Below are positions 62,929-64,000 of a stretch of 64,000 nt of DNA, piece after piece. The notes beneath the pieces were generated by a model. The model made no database searches. It was not told where the DNA came from and saw only the letters and a list, made by a program, of their open reading frames with translations. A program made the position numbers and the translations under genes. How positions within the stretch are numbered: the first letter of the stretch is position 1; each line of letters starts with the position of its first letter. The stretch comes from Rhodoferax sp. U11-2br. GTDB taxonomy: Bacteria; Pseudomonadota; Gammaproteobacteria; Burkholderiales; Burkholderiaceae_C. The stretch is from assembly GCF_018619435.1 (NCBI RefSeq), contig NZ_JAHFZF010000014.1, positions 39,473 through 103,472 on the forward strand, in the 5' to 3' direction.

Positions 62929-64000
62929 TCAAGCAAGAATCTTGGCAACCACACCGGCGCCCACAGTCTTACCACCTTCGCGGATAGCAAAGCGCAGGCC
63001 TTCTTCCATAGCGATGGGGGCAATCAACTTCACGGTGATCGACACGTTGTCACCAGGCATCACCATTTCTTTGCCTTCTGGCAGTTCAATAGCACCGGTC
63101 ACGTCAGTTGTACGGAAGTAGAACTGGGGACGGTAGTTGCTGAAGAACGGGGTATGACGACCGCCTTCATCCTTGGACAACACATAGACTTCACCTGTGA
63201 AGTGGGTGTGCGGCTTGATCGAACCCGGCTTGCACAGCACTTGACCGCGCTGCACGTCTTCGCGCTTGGTACCGCGCAGCAAGATGCCAACGTTGTCGCC
63301 CGCTTGACCTTGGTCGAGCAGCTTGCGGAACATTTCAACACCGGTGCAGGTGGTCTTTTGGGTGTCATGGATGCCGACGATTTCGATTTCTTCGCCGACT
63401 TTGATGATGCCGCGTTCGATACGACCGGTCACCACGGTACCACGACCCGAGATGGAGAACACGTCTTCCACGGGCATCAGGAAGGCGCCGTCCACAGCGC
63501 GTTCAGGCGTGGGGATGTAGCTGTCCAGTGCGTCAGCGAGTTTGAAGATGGAGCCTTCACCGAGGTCACCCTTGTCGCCTTCCATGGCGAGCTTGGCAGA
63601 ACCATGGATGATGGGGGTGTCGTCGCCCGGGAAGTCATACTTGTCCAGGAGTTCACGCACTTCCATTTCAACGAGTTCGAGCAGTTCGGCATCATCCACC
63701 ATGTCGCACTTGTTCAGATAGACGATGATGTAAGGCACACCCACCTGACGAGCCAACAGGATGTGTTCGCGGGTTTGCGGCATCGGGCCGTCAGCAGCAG
63801 AACAAACCAGGATGGCGCCGTCCATTTGAGCTGCGCCGGTGATCATGTTTTTCACATAGTCAGCGTGTCCAGGGCAATCCACGTGGGCATAGTGACGAGC
63901 TGCGGTTTCGTACTCAACATGAGCGGTGTTGATGGTGATACCACGGGCCTTTTCTTCGGGCGCTGCGTCAATCTGGTCATACGCCTTGGCTTGACCACCA
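62929..64000 (-). CDS. tuf: Elongation factor Tu (5' part beyond the window)
   Basis: GTPase that brings aminoacyl-tRNA to the ribosome. The frame is open to the right window edge, so about 40 N-terminal residues including the P-loop are missing. Present: [18 protein letters not shown] (switch I), the [12 protein letters not shown] motif, the [15 protein letters not shown] guanine-specificity motif, domain II ([20 protein letters not shown]) and domain III ([20 protein letters not shown], ending KILA). It stops 9 nt upstream of the tRNA-Trp 5' end on the minus strand. As one of usually two tuf copies it corresponds to tufB by position. Confidence 0.98.
   Translation of the reverse strand, partial: GGQAKAYDQIDAAPEEKARGITINTAHVEYETAARHYAHVDCPGHADYVKNMITGAAQMDGAILVCSAADGPMPQTREHILLARQVGVPYIIVYLNKCDMVDDAELLELVEMEVRELLDKYDFPGDDTPIIHGSAKLAMEGDKGDLGEGSIFKLADALDSYIPTPERAVDGAFLMPVEDVFSISGRGTVVTGRIERGIIKVGEEIEIVGIHDTQKTTCTGVEMFRKLLDQGQAGDNVGILLRGTKREDVQRGQVLCKPGSIKPHTHFTGEVYVLSKDEGGRHTPFFSNYRPQFYFRTTDVTGAIELPEGKEMVMPGDNVSITVKLIAPIAMEEGLRFAIREGGKTVGAGVVAKILA

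Overview
The window looks like chromosome of a GC-rich betaproteobacterium of the order Burkholderiales, most probably family Comamonadaceae (Rhodoferax/Polaromonas-like). This rests on the gene order rsmB-DUF4390-ntrY-ntrX, the tufB-trpT-secE-nusG-rplKAJL-rpoBC block, a methionine synthase whose homocysteine domain is a separate gene, a fused isobutyryl-CoA mutase, and a family of short palindromic repeats (AGCCCTT..AAGGGCT core) scattered through the first 27 kb. The assignment is inference; no database search was run.

Layout. 1-30 kb is a mosaic of housekeeping and catabolic genes: a membrane-embedded Gcr/SpecificRecomb-family protein and thiL; a minus-strand trio of a secreted SH3-like protein, an M48 metalloprotease and a CHASE2 membrane protein; a zinc-ribbon protein; the ethanolamine locus (eat, eutB, eutC and a divergent AraC-type regulator); pgpA-pncC; a LysE-type exporter; a molybdopterin oxidoreductase; an M20 amidohydrolase; a chemoreceptor; coaX; a persulfide dioxygenase-rhodanese fusion divergent from icmF; a galactitol-type PTS EIIC without partners; and metH1. 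EAL, IcmF and methionine synthase are all cobalamin enzymes, so the region leans on B12.

30.1-45.5 kb starts with a minus-strand tRNA cluster (Gly, Asp, Asn) and holds a roughly 15-kb integrated element. It is bounded by a perfect 49-bp direct repeat, the 3' part of tRNA-Phe: a remnant at 30451-30499 and a complete tRNA-Phe at 45417-45492. It encodes a tyrosine integrase, a dGTPase-type HD phosphohydrolase with a possible small partner, a DUF6573 protein, several unknown small proteins, a type III-like restriction-modification pair, a winged-helix replication-relaxation-like protein and a cytosine-5 methyltransferase. No conjugation genes are visible. It reads as an integrative, possibly mobilisable, defence island. 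The dGTPase cassette lies between the intact integrase gene and a second, truncated copy of the integrase 3' end.

45.5-64 kb is core genome on the minus strand: ntrX-ntrY-DUF4390-rsmB, then rpoC, rpoB, rplL, rplJ, rplA, rplK, nusG, secE, tRNA-Trp and tuf (cut by the window edge).

Most notable: (1) the tRNA-Phe island and its duplicated integrase tail around a dGTPase cassette; (2) the SH3-like/M48/CHASE2 envelope operon, whose CHASE2 protein has no output domain; (3) palindromic repeats that appear to be translated in frame inside thiL, pncC and icmF; (4) two hairpin elements in inverted orientation with compensating stem changes near 17.2-17.5 kb; (5) a perfect 22-bp palindrome plus a second inverted repeat upstream of icmF; (6) a gene-free 560-bp block full of inverted repeats inside the island.
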